A stretch of DNA of 64,000 bases from Allacma fusca (taxonomy: Eukaryota > Arthropoda > Collembola > Symphypleona > Sminthuridae): positions 1 through 64,000 of the forward strand of contig CAMXBY010000077.1 of assembly GCA_947179485.1 (NCBI GenBank), given 5' to 3'. Made by a program: the position numbers and the translations under genes. The notes under the pieces are model-generated. The model made no database searches. It worked only from the letters and a program-made list of their open reading frames with translations, and was not told the origin of the DNA. This document shows, one piece after another, positions 53,201 through 64,000 of this stretch (positions are counted from its first letter, which is position 1; every line of letters starts with the position of its first letter).

Positions 53201-54640
53201 GATTCGTAGGAATTCAGCCATAATTTTAATTTCAGAGATTATTAAAAATTCCCGCATAAATTAAACGTAAGAGATAATCTTGAATTCACCGATTCGAAGA
53301 AATTTAGCTATATTTTTAATTTCAGCGATTAATAAAAATTCAATTATAAATTCAAAGTAAGCGATAATCCTAAATTCAGCCATTTCTAGGAATTCAGCCA
53401 TAGGTTAATTATAGCGATTATTAAAAACTCAAGCGTAAATTGAAAGTAATCGATAAGCTTAAATACAGCCATTTCTAGGAATTCAGCCATAATTTTTGTA
53501 CCAGCGATTAATTAAATTTCAGACAAAATGTCAAAAAACAAAAAATTAAAATTCTAGTATAAACTGAACGTAAGCGATAATACTAAATTCAGCAATATGT
53601 CGAACTTCAGCCATAAGTGTAATTGTATCAATTTATTCGAGCATAAGCATAAAAGTAAGCGATATCTTATATTCATCTATATGTGGAAATTCAGCCATAA
53701 GTTTAATTTCAGCGATTAATAAATATTGAAGCACAAATTGGAAGTTAGCCATAATCTTTATTTCAGCCATTTGCTGGAAGTCAGTAATAATTTTAATTTC
53801 AGCGATTAATAAAATTTCATTGATAAATGTAAAATAAGCGAGAAATAGAAATTCAAGTACAAATTAACAGTAAGCGGTAATCTTTAATTCAGCCATATGT
53901 GGGAATTCAGCCATAAGCTTAATTTCAGCGATAATTAAAAACTTAAGCATAAATTAAAAGTAACTGATAATCTTAAATTCAGCCATTTCTTGGAATTTAG
54001 CCAAAATTTTAATTTCAGCGATTAATAAAATTTCAGTGATAAATGTAAAAAAACGATAAATAGAAATTCAAGCATAAATTCAAATTAAGCGATAATCTTT
54101 TATTTAGCTATATGTGGGAATTCAGCCATAAGTTTAGTTTCAGCGATTATTAAAAATTCCCGCATACACTGAAAGAAAGCGATAATTTTGAATTCACCCA
54201 TTTGCAGGAATGCAGCCATAATTTTAATTTCAGAGATTATTAAAAATTCCCGCATAAATTAAAAGTAAGCGATAATCTTGAATTCACTGAGTCGTAGGAA
54301 TTCAGCCATAATTTTAATTTCAGCGGTTAATAAAAATTCAATTATTAATTCAAAGTAAGCGATAATCTTGAATTCGCTGATTCGTAGGAATTCAGCCATA
54401 ATTTTAATTTCTGAGATTATTAAAAATTCCCGCATAAATTAAAAGTAAACGATAATCTTGAATTCACCGATTCGTAGAAATTCAGCAATAATTTTAATTT
54501 CAGCGAATAATAAAAATTCAATTATAAATTCAAAGTAAGCGATAATCTTAAATTCAGCCATTTCTAGGAATTCAGCCATAATTGTTGTACCAGCGATTAA
54601 TTAAATTTCAGACAAAATGTCAAAAAACAAAAAAATAAAA

Positions 54641-57600
54641 TTCTAGTATAAACTGAACGTAAGCGATAATACTAAATTCAGCAATATGTCGAACTTCAGC
54701 CATAAGTGTAATTGTATCAATTTATTTGAGCATAAACATAAAAGTAAGCGATATCTTTAATTCATCTATATGTGGAAATTCATCCATAAGTTTAATTTCA
54801 GCGATTAATAAATATTGAAGCCCGAATTGGAAGTTAGCCGTAATCGTTAATTCAGCCTTTTGCAGAAAGTCAGTAATAATTTTAATTTCATTGATTAATA
54901 AAATTTCATTGATAAATGTAAAATAAGCGATAAATAGAAATTCAAGTATAAATTAACAGTAAGCGGTAATCTTTAATTCAGCCATATGTGGGAATTCAGC
55001 CATAAGCTTAATTTCAGCGATAATTAAAAACTTAAGCATAAATTAAAAGTAACTGATAATCTTAAATTCAGCCATTTCTTGGAATTTAGCCAAAATTTTA
55101 GTTTCAGCGATTAATAAAATTTCAGTGATAAATGTAAAAAAACGATAAATAGAAATTCAAGTATAAATTCAAATTAAGCGATAATCTTTAATTTAGCATT
55201 ATGTGGGAATTCAGCCATAAGTTTAATTTTAGCGATTATTAAAAATTCCCGCATAAACTAAAAGTAAGCGATAATCTTGAATTCACTGAGTCGTAGGAAT
55301 TCAGCCATATTTTTAATTTCAGCGGTTAATAAAAATTCAATTATAAATTTAAAGTAAGCGATAATCCTAAATTCAGCCATTTCTAGGAATTCAGCCATAG
55401 GTTAATTATAGCGATTATTAAAAACTCAAGCGTTAATTGAAAGTAATCGATAAGCTTAAATTCAGCCATTTCTAGGAATTCAGCCATAATTTTTGTACCA
55501 GCGATTAATTAAATTTCAGACAAAATGTCAAAAAACGAAAAATAGATATTCTAGTATAAACTGAACGTAAGCGATAATACTAAATTCAGCAATATGTCGA
55601 ACTTCAGCCATAAGTGTAATTGTATCAATTTATTCGAGCATAAACATAAAAGTAAGCGATATCTTAAATTCATCTATATGTGGAAATTCATCCATAAGTT
55701 TAATTTCAGCGATTAATAAATATTGAAGCACGAATTGGAAGTTAGCCGTAATCGTTAATTCAGCCTTTTGCAGAAAGTCAGTAATAATTTTAATTTCAGC
55801 GATTAATAAAATTTCATTGATAAATGTAAAATAAGCGATAAATAGAAATTCAAGTATAAATTAAGAGTAAGCGGTAATCTTTAATTCAGCCATATGTGGG
55901 AATTCAGCCATAAGCTTAATTTTAGCGATAATTAAAAACTTAAGCATAAATTAAAAGCAACTGATAATCTTAAATTCAGCCATTTCTTGGAATTTAGCCA
56001 AAATTTTAGTTTCAGCGATTAATAAAATTTCAGTGATAAATGTTAAAAAACGATAAATAGAAATTCAAGTATAAATTCAAATTAAGCGATAATCTTTAAT
56101 TTAGCAATATGTGGGAATTCAGCCATAAGTTTAATTTCAGCGATTATGAAAAATTCCCGCATAAACTAAAAGTAAGCGATAATCTTGAATTCACTGAGTC
56201 GTAGGAGTGCAGCCATATTTTTAATTTCAGCGGTTAATAAAAATTCAATTATAAATTGAAAGTAATCGATAAGCTTAAATTCAGCCATTACTAGGAATTC
56301 AGCCATAGGTTAGTTTTAGCGATTATTAAAAACTCAAGCGTAAATTGAAAGTAATCGATAAGCATAAATACAGCCATTTCTAGGAATTCAGCCATAATTT
56401 TGTACCAGCGATTAATTAAATTTCATAGAAAATGTCAAAAAACGAAAAATAGATATTCTAGTATAAACTGAACGTAAGCGATAATACTAAATTCATTAAT
56501 ATGTCGAACTTCAGCCATAAGTGTAATTGTATCAATTTATTCGAGCATAAACATAAAAGTAAGCGATATCTTAAATTCATCTATATGTGGGAATTCAGCC
56601 ATAAGTTTAGTTTCAGCGATTATTAAAAATTCCCGCATACACTGAAAGAAAGCGATAATTTTGAATTCACCCATTTGCAGGAATGCAGCCATAATTTTAA
56701 TTTCAGAGATTATTAAAAATTCCCGCATAAATTAAAAGTAAGCGATAATCTTGAATTCACTGAGTCGTAGGAATTCAGCCATAATTTTAATTTCAGCGGT
56801 TAATAAAAATTCAATTATTAATTCAAAGTAAGCGATAATCTTGAATTCGCTGATTCGTAGGAATTCAGCCATAATTTTAATTTCTGAGATTATTAAAAAT
56901 TCCCGCATAAATTAAAAGTAAACGATAATCTTGAATTCACCGATTCGTAGAAATTCAGCAATAATTTTAATTTCAGCGAATAATAAAAATTCAATTATAA
57001 ATTCAAAGTAAGCGATAATCTTAAATTCAGCCATTTCTAGGAATTCAGCCATAATTGTTGTACCAGCGATTAATTAAATTTCAGACAAAATGTCAAAAAA
57101 CAAAAAATTAAAATTCTAGTATAAACTGAACGTAAGCGATAATACTAAATTCAGCAATATGTCGAACTTCAGCCATAAGTGTAATTGTATCAATTTATTT
57201 GAGCATAAACATAAAAGTAAGCGATATCTTAAATTCATCTATATGTGGAAATTCATCCATAAGTTTAATTTCAGCGATTAATAAATATTGAAGCACGAAT
57301 TGGAAGTTAGCCGTAATCGTTAATTCAGCCTTTTGCAGAAAGTCAGTAATAATTTTAATTTCAGCGATTAATAAAATTTCATTGATAAATGTAAAATAAG
57401 CGATAAATAGAAATTCAAGTATAAATTAACAGTAAGCGGTAATCTTTAATTCAGCCATATGTGGGAATTCAGCCATAAGCTTAATTTCAGCGATAATTAA
57501 AAACTTAAGCATAAATTAAAAGTAACTGATAATCTTAAATTCAGCCATTTCTTGGAATTTAGCCAAAATTTTAGTTTCAGCGATTAATAAAATTTCAGTG

Positions 57601-60600
57601 ATAAATGTAAAAAAACGATAAATAGAAATTCAAGTATAAATTCAAATTAAGCGATAATCTTTAATTTAGCATTATGTGGGAATTCAGCCATAAGTTTAAT
57701 TTTAGCGATTATTAAAAATTCCCGCATAAACTAAAAGTAAGCGATAATCTTGAATTCACTGAGTCGTAGGAATTCAGCCATATTTTTAATTTCAGCGGTT
57801 AATAAAAATTCAATTATAAATTTAAAGTAAGCGATAATCCTAAATTCAGCCATTTCTAGGAATTCAGCCATAGGTTAATTATAGCGATTATTAAAAACTC
57901 AAGCGTTAATTGAAAGTAATCGATAAGCTTAAATTCAGCCATTTCTAGGAATTCAGCCATAATTTTTGTACCAGCGATTAATTAAATTTCAGACAAAATG
58001 TCAAAAAACGAAAACTAGATATTCTAGTATAAACTGAACGTAAGCGATAATACTAAATTCAGCAATATGTCGAACTTCAGCCATAAGTGTAATTGTATCA
58101 ATTTATTCGAGCATAAACATAAAAGTAAGCGATATTTAAATTCATCTATATGTGGAAATTCATCCATAAGTTTAATTTCAGCGATTAATAAATATTGAAG
58201 CACAAATTGGAAGTTAGCCGTAATCGTTAATTCAGCCTTTTGCGGAAAGTCAGTTATAATTTTAATTTCAGCGATTACTAAAATTTCATTGATAAATGTA
58301 AAATAAGCGATAAATAGAAATTCAAGTATAAATTAAGAGTAAGCGGTAATCTTTAATTCAGCCATATGTGGGAATTCAGCCATAAGCTTAATTTTAGCGA
58401 TAATTAAAAACTTAAGCATAAATTAAAAGTAACTGATAATCTTAAATTCAGCCATTTCTTGGAATTTAGCCAAAATTTTAGTTTCAGCGATTAATAAAAT
58501 TTCAGTGATAAATGTTAAAAAACGATAAATAGAAATTCAAGTATAAATTCAAATTAAGCGATAATCTTTAATTTAGCAATATGTGGGAATTCAGCCATAA
58601 GTTTAATTTCAGCGATTATTAAAAATTCCCGCATAAACTAAAAGTAAGCGATAATCTTGAATTCACTGAGTCGTAGGAGTGCAGCCATATTTTTAATTTC
58701 AGCGGTTAATAAAAATTCAATTATAAATTGAAAGTAATCGATAAGCTTAAATTCAGCCATTACTAGGAATTCAGCCATAGGTTAGTTTTAGCGATTATTA
58801 AAAACTCAAGCGTAAATTGAAAGTAATCGATAAGCATAAATACAGCCATTTCTAGGAATTCAGCCATAATTTTGTACCAGCGATTAATTAAATTTCATAG
58901 AAAATGTCAAAAAACGAAAAATAGATATTCTAGTATAAACTGAACGTAAGCGATAATACTAAATTCATTAATATGTCGAACTTCAGCCATAAGTGTAATT
59001 GTATCAATTTATTCGAGCATAAACATAAAAGTACGCGATATCTTAAATTCATCTATATGTGGGAATTCAGCCATAAGTTTAGTTTCAGCGATTATTAAAA
59101 ATTCCCGCATACACTGAAAGAAAGCGATAATTTTGAATTCACCCATTTGCAGGAATGCAGCCATAATTTTAATTTCAGAGATTATTAAAAATTCCCGCAT
59201 AAATTAAAAGTAAGCGATAATCTTGAATTCACTGAGTCGTAGGAATTCAGCCATAATTTTAATTTCAGCGGTTAATAAAAATTCAATTATTAATTCAAAG
59301 TAAGCGATAATCTTGAATTCGCTGATTCGTAGGAATTCAGCCATAATTTTAATTTCTGAGATTATTAAAAATTCCCGCATAAATTAAAAGTAAACGATAA
59401 TCTTGAATTCACCGATTCGTAGAAATTCAGCAATAATTTTAATTTCAGCGAATAATAAAAATTCAATTATAAATTCAAAGTAAGCGATAATCTTAAATTC
59501 AGCCATTTCTAGGAATTCAGCCATAATTGTTGTACCAGCGATTAATTAAATTTCAGACAAAATGTCAAAAAACAAAAAACTAAAATTCTAGTATAAACTG
59601 AACGTAAGCGATAATACTAAATTCAGCAATATGTCGAACTTCAGCCATAAGTGTAATTGTATCAATTTATTCGAGCATAAACATAAAAGTAAGCGATATT
59701 TAAATTCATCTATATGTGGAAATTCATCCATAAGTTTAATTTCAGCGATTAATAAATATTGAAGCACAAATTGGAAGTTAGCCGTAATCGTTAATTCAGC
59801 CTTTTGCGGAAAGTCAGTTATAATTTTAATTTCAGCGATTAATAAAATTTCATTGATAAATGTAAAATAAGCGATAAATAGAAATTCAAGTATAAATTAA
59901 GAGTAAGCGGTAATCTTTAATTCAGCCATATGTGGGAATTCAGCCATAAGCTTAATTTTAGCGATAATTAAAAACTTAAGCATAAATTAAAAGCAACTGA
60001 TAATCTTAAATTCAGCCATTTCTTGGAATTTAGCCAAAATTTTAGTTTCAGCGATTAATAAAATTTCAGTGATAAATGTTAAAAAACGATAAATAGAAAT
60101 TCAAGTATAAATTCAAATTAAGCGATAATCTTTAATTTAGCAATATGTGGGAATTCAGCCATAAGTTTAATTTCAGCGATTATGAAAAATTCCCGCATAA
60201 ACTAAAAGTAAGCGATAATCTTGAATTCACTGAGTCGTAGGAGTGCAGCCATATTTTTAATTTCAGCGGTTAATAAAAATTCAATTATAAATTGAAAGTA
60301 ATCGATAAGCTTAAATTCAGCCATTACTAGGAATTCAGCCATAGGTTAGTTTTAGCGATTATTAAAAACTCAAGCGTAAATTGAAAGTAATCGATAAGCA
60401 TAAATACAGCCATTTCTAGGAATTCAGCCATAATTTTGTACCAGCGATTAATTAAATTTCATAGAAAATGTCAAAAAACGAAAAATAGATATTCTAGTAT
60501 AAACTGAACGTAAGCGATAATACTAAATTCATTAATATGTCGAACTTCAGCCATAAGTGTAATTGTATCAATTTATTCGAGCATAAACATAAAAGTAAGC

Positions 60601-63600
60601 GATATCTTAAATTCATCTATATGTGGGAATTCAGCCATAAGTTTAGTTTCAGCGATTATTAAAAATTCCCGCATACACTGAAAGAAAGCGATAATTTTGA
60701 ATTCACCCATTTGCAGGAATGCAGCCATAATTTTAATTTCAGAGATTATTAAAAATTCCCGCATAAATTAAAAGTAAGCGATAATCTTGAATTCACTGAG
60801 TCGTAGGAATTCAGCCATAATTTTAATTTCAGCGGTTAATAAAAATTCAATTATTAATTCAAAGTAAGCGATAATCTTGAATTCGCTGATTCGTAGGAAT
60901 TCAGCCATAATTTTAATTTCTGAGATTATTAAAAATTCCCGCATAAATTAAAAGTAAACGATAATCTTGAATTCACCGATTCGTAGAAATTCAGCAATAA
61001 TTTTAATTTCAGCGAATAATAAAAATTCAATTATAAATTCAAAGTAAGCGATAATCTTAAATTCAGCCATTTCTAGGAATTCAGCCATAATTGTTGTACC
61101 AGCGATTAATTAAATTTCAGACAAAATGTCAAAAAACAAAAAATTAAAATTCTAGTATAAACTGAACGTAAGCGATAATACTAAATTCAGCAATATGTCG
61201 AACTTCAGCCATAAGTGTAATTGTATCAATTTATTTGAGCATAAACATAAAAGTAAGCGATATCTTAAATTCATCTATATGTGGAAATTCATCCATAAGT
61301 TTAATTTCAGCGATTAATAAATATTGAAGCACGAATTGGAAGTTAGCCGTAATCGTTAATTCAGCCTTTTGCAGAAAGTCAGTAATAATTTTAATTTCAG
61401 CGATTAATAAAATTTCATTGATAAATGTAAAATAAGCGATAAATAGAAATTCAAGTATAAATTAACAGTAAGCGGTAATCTTTAATTCAGCCATATGTGG
61501 GAATTCAGCCATAAGCTTAATTTCAGCGATAATTAAAAACTTAAGCATAAATTAAAAGTAACTGATAATCTTAAATTCAGCCATTTCTTGGAATTTAGCC
61601 AAAATTTTAGTTTCAGCGATTAATAAAATTTCAGTGATAAATGTAAAAAAACGATAAATAGAAATTCAAGTATAAATTCAAATTAAGCGATAATCTTTAA
61701 TTTAGCATTATGTGGGAATTCAGCCATAAGTTTAATTTTAGCGATTATTAAAAATTCCCGCATAAACTAAAAGTAAGCGATAATCTTGAATTCACTGAGT
61801 CGTAGGAATTCAGCCATATTTTTAATTTCAGCGGTTAATAAAAATTCAATTATAAATTTAAAGTAAGCGATAATCCTAAATTCAGCCATTTCTAGGAATT
61901 CAGCCATAGGTTAATTATAGCGATTATTAAAAACTCAAGCGTTAATTGAAAGTAATCGATAAGCTTAAATACAGCCATTTCTAGGAATTCAGCCATAATT
62001 TTGTACCAGCGATTAATTAAATTTCATAGAAAATGTCAAAAAACGAAAAATAGATATTCTAGTATAAACTGAACGTAAGCGATAATACTAAATTCATTAA
62101 TATGTCGAACTTCAGCCATAAGTGTAATTGTATCAATTTATTCGAGCATAAACATAAAAGTACGCGATATCTTAAATTCATCTATATGTGGGAATTCAGC
62201 CATAAGTTTAGTTTCAGCGATTATTAAAAATTCCCGCATACACTGAAAGAAAGCGATAATTTTGAATTCACCCATTTGCAGGAATGCAGCCATAATTTTA
62301 ATTTCAGAGATTATTAAAAATTCCCGCATAAATTAAAAGTAAGCGATAATCTTGAATTCACTGAGTCGTAGGAATTCAGCCATAATTTTAATTTCAGCGG
62401 TTAATAAAAATTCAATTATTAATTCAAAGTAAGCGATAATCTTGAATTCGCTGATTCGTAGGAATTCAGCCATAATTTTAATTTCTGAGATTATTAAAAA
62501 TTCCCGCATAAATTAAAAGTAAACGATAATCTTGAATTCACCGATTCGTAGAAATTCAGCAATAATTTTAATTTCAGCGAATAATAAAAATTCAATTATA
62601 AATTCAAAGTAAGCGATAATCTTAAATTCAGCCATTTCTAGGAATTCAGCCATAATTGTTGTACCAGCGATTAATTAAATTTCAGACAAAATGTCAAAAA
62701 ACAAAAAACTAAAATTCTAGTATAAACTGAACGTAAGCGATAATACTAAATTCAGCAATATGTCGAACTTCAGCCATAAGTGTAATTGTATCAATTTATT
62801 CGAGCATAAACATAAAAGTAAGCGATATCTTAAATTCATCTATATGTGGAAATTCATCCATAAGTTTAATTTCAGCGATTAATAAATATTGAAGCACGAA
62901 TTGGAAGTTAGCCGTAATCGTTAATTCAGCCTTTTGCAGAAAGTCAGTAATAATTTTAATTTCAGCGATTAATAAAATTTCATTGATAAATGTAAAATAA
63001 GCGATAAATAGAAATTCAAGTATAAATTAACAGTAAGCGGTAATCTTTAATTCAGCCATATGTGGGAATTCAGCCATAAGCTTAATTTCAGCGATAATTA
63101 AAAACTTAAGCATAAATTAAAAGTAACTGATAATCTTAAATTCAGCCATTTCTTGGAATTGAGCCAAAATTTTAGTTTCAGCGATTAATAAAATTTCAGT
63201 GATAAATGTAAAAAACGATAAATAGAAATTCAAGTATAAATTCAAATTAAGCGATAATCTTTAATTTAGCATTATGTGGGAATTCAGCCATAAGTTTAAT
63301 TTTAGCGATTATTAAAAATTCCCGCATAAATTAAAAGTAAGCGATAATCTTGAATTCACTGAGTCGTAGGAATTCAGCCATATTTTTAATTTCAGCGGTT
63401 AATAAAAATTCAATTATAAATTTAAAGTAAGCGATAATCCTAAATTCAGCCATTTCTAGGAATTCAGCCATAGGTTAATTATAGCGATTATTAAAAACTC
63501 AAGCGTTAATTGAAAGTAATCGATAAGCTTAAATTCAGCCATTTCTAGGAATTCAGCCATAATTTTTGTACCAGCGATTAATTAAATTTCAGACAAAATG

Positions 63601-64000
63601 TCAAAAAACGAAAAATAGATATTCTAGTATAAACTGAACGTAAGCGATAATACTAAATTCAGCAATATGTCGAACTTCAGCCATAAGTGTAATTGTATCA
63701 ATTTATTCGAGCATAAACATAAAAGTAAGCGATATCTTAAATTCATCTATATGTGGAAATTCATCCATAAGTTTAATTTCAGCGATTAATAAATATTGAA
63801 GCACAAATTGGAAGTTAGCCGTAATAGTTAATTCAGCCTTTTGCAGAAAGTCAGTAATAATTTTAATTTCAGCGATTAATAAAATTTCATTGATAAATGT
63901 AAAATAAGCGATAAATAGAAATTCAAGTATAAATTAACATTAAGCGGTAATCTTTAATTCAGCCATATGTGGGAATTCAGCCATAAGCTTAATTTTAGCG
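54641..64000. repeat. Array block of alternating 907- and 658-bp HORs (X-B-Y order)
   Basis: Landmarks are at 54641, 55549, 56456, 57114, 58022, 58928, 59586, 60492, 61150, 62057, 62715 and 63622, with spacings of 906-908 and 658 bp. Three L1 variants mark them. X has TTTCATAGAAAATG, Y has CAGACAAAATG with CGAAAAATAG or CGAAAACTAG, and B has CAAAAAATTAAAA or CAAAAAACTAAAA. The order is B Y X B Y X B X B X B Y. The X-B-Y unit is 2472 bp and the X-B unit 1564-1565 bp. The sequence is still in phase at the window end, so the array continues. Confidence 0.85.
61006..61095. repeat. Short monomer shown as five 18-bp units
   Basis: Units start at 61006, 61024, 61042, 61060 and 61078. They read ATTTCAGCGAATAATAAA, AATTCAATTATAAATTCA, AAGTAAGCGATAATCTTA, AATTCAGCCATTTCTAGG and AATTCAGCCATAATTGTT. 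The shared frame is A-[AT]-[TG]-T-[CA]-A-G-C-[GC]-A-[TA]; the second unit is the most diverged. This shows that the 90-bp monomer is itself a 5 x 18 repeat, and that the 126-bp monomer is the same plus two units. Confidence 0.9.

Larger units (their letters stand above)
45942..54640. repeat. Most regular part of the array: eight consecutive 1087-1089-bp HORs
   Basis: Landmarks at 45942, 47029, 48116, 49203, 50290, 51377, 52464, 53552 and 54641 have spacings of 1087 (six times), 1088 and 1089 bp. The copies at 48116 and 49203 are nearly identical, sharing TTAATGAATATTG and ATTACATTGCTAAATG. Markers also recur at 4 x 1087 = 4348 bp: GGAAGTTATCCATAATC at 47218 and 51566, and GATTTATAAAATTTC at about 47498 and 51846. 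A four-HOR superblock is therefore inferred. Confidence 0.85.
4279..64000. repeat. Satellite DNA array: 18-bp units, 90/126-bp monomers, about 1.09-kb HOR
   Basis: One uninterrupted head-to-tail array fills the rest of the window and continues past its end. Every monomer carries words such as AATTCAGCCATA, TTTCAGCGATTAATAAA and GTAAGCGATAATC. Short monomers are 89-90 bp and long ones 124-127 bp. Both are multiples of an 18-bp unit, five and seven copies respectively. Eleven monomers form the common 1087-bp HOR. Most monomers contain one or two GAATTC sites, and many HORs carry AAGCTT at two fixed places. The array has no inversions and no inserted transposon that I could find. A pericentromeric or subtelomeric heterochromatin block is the likely setting, by analogy with other satellites of this size. 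Confidence 0.97.

Noticed and set aside
4279..64000. CRISPR-like array
   Set aside because: Repeats are directly adjacent with no unique spacers, the unit is 18/90 bp, and the context is eukaryotic satellite.
4279..64000. Centromere-protein binding box in the monomer
   Set aside because: I looked for a CENP-B-box-like TTCG...CGGG pattern and found none in the monomers; centromere function cannot be claimed from this sequence.

Overview
The window is eukaryotic, non-coding, AT-rich DNA, most likely from an invertebrate and perhaps an arthropod. That placement rests on the LINE tail, the style of the transposon debris and the large satellite, and no species is claimed. No intact protein gene, tRNA or rRNA gene could be supported.

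Left flank, 1 to about 4278. This is low-copy DNA full of old repeat and transposon debris. It holds two pairs of highly diverged direct repeats (328-690 and 1030-1545), an AT-rich hairpin (882-929) and a GACTGACT/TGACGTCA patch (1771-1833). It also holds a remnant rich in TACGTAACG-type words (2403-2520) and a truncated RING-finger reading frame (2745-2918), followed one frame over by an acidic frame (to 3069). Next come a GC-rich CCCGGCCCG repeat patch, the 3' end of a non-LTR retrotransposon with a Cys/His knuckle and a (CATA)4 tail (3407-3920), and a dense cluster of GATCGGAT/ATCCGATC words (3965-4175).

Satellite, about 4279 to 64000, running out of the window on the right. Nearly 60 kb is one continuous tandem array built in nested levels. 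Level 0 is an 18-bp unit of the form AATTCAGCCATnnnnnnn. Level 1 is monomers made of five units (about 90 bp, 'S') or seven units (about 126 bp, 'L'). Level 2 is a higher-order repeat (HOR) of 11 monomers, L-S-S-L-S-L-S-S-S-S-S, 1087 bp in its commonest form. Shorter and longer versions mostly differ by whole monomers: 658, 778, 907, 963, 997, 1137, 1177 and 1298 bp. Level 3 is segmental tandem duplications of several HORs, with offsets of 1298, about 1137, 3347, 568, 5002, 2050, 4348 and 2472/1565 bp. I followed the array with the landmark TTCTAGTATAAAC, found once per HOR at 58 positions from 5781 to 63622.

The many minus-strand reading frames in the array are by-products of the 18-bp unit, which encodes a hexapeptide of the type E-F-x-x-I-A. 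I do not annotate them as genes. The main biological interest is the fully visible nested satellite hierarchy, its sharp left edge next to transposon debris, and the record of unequal exchange in the order of HOR variants.
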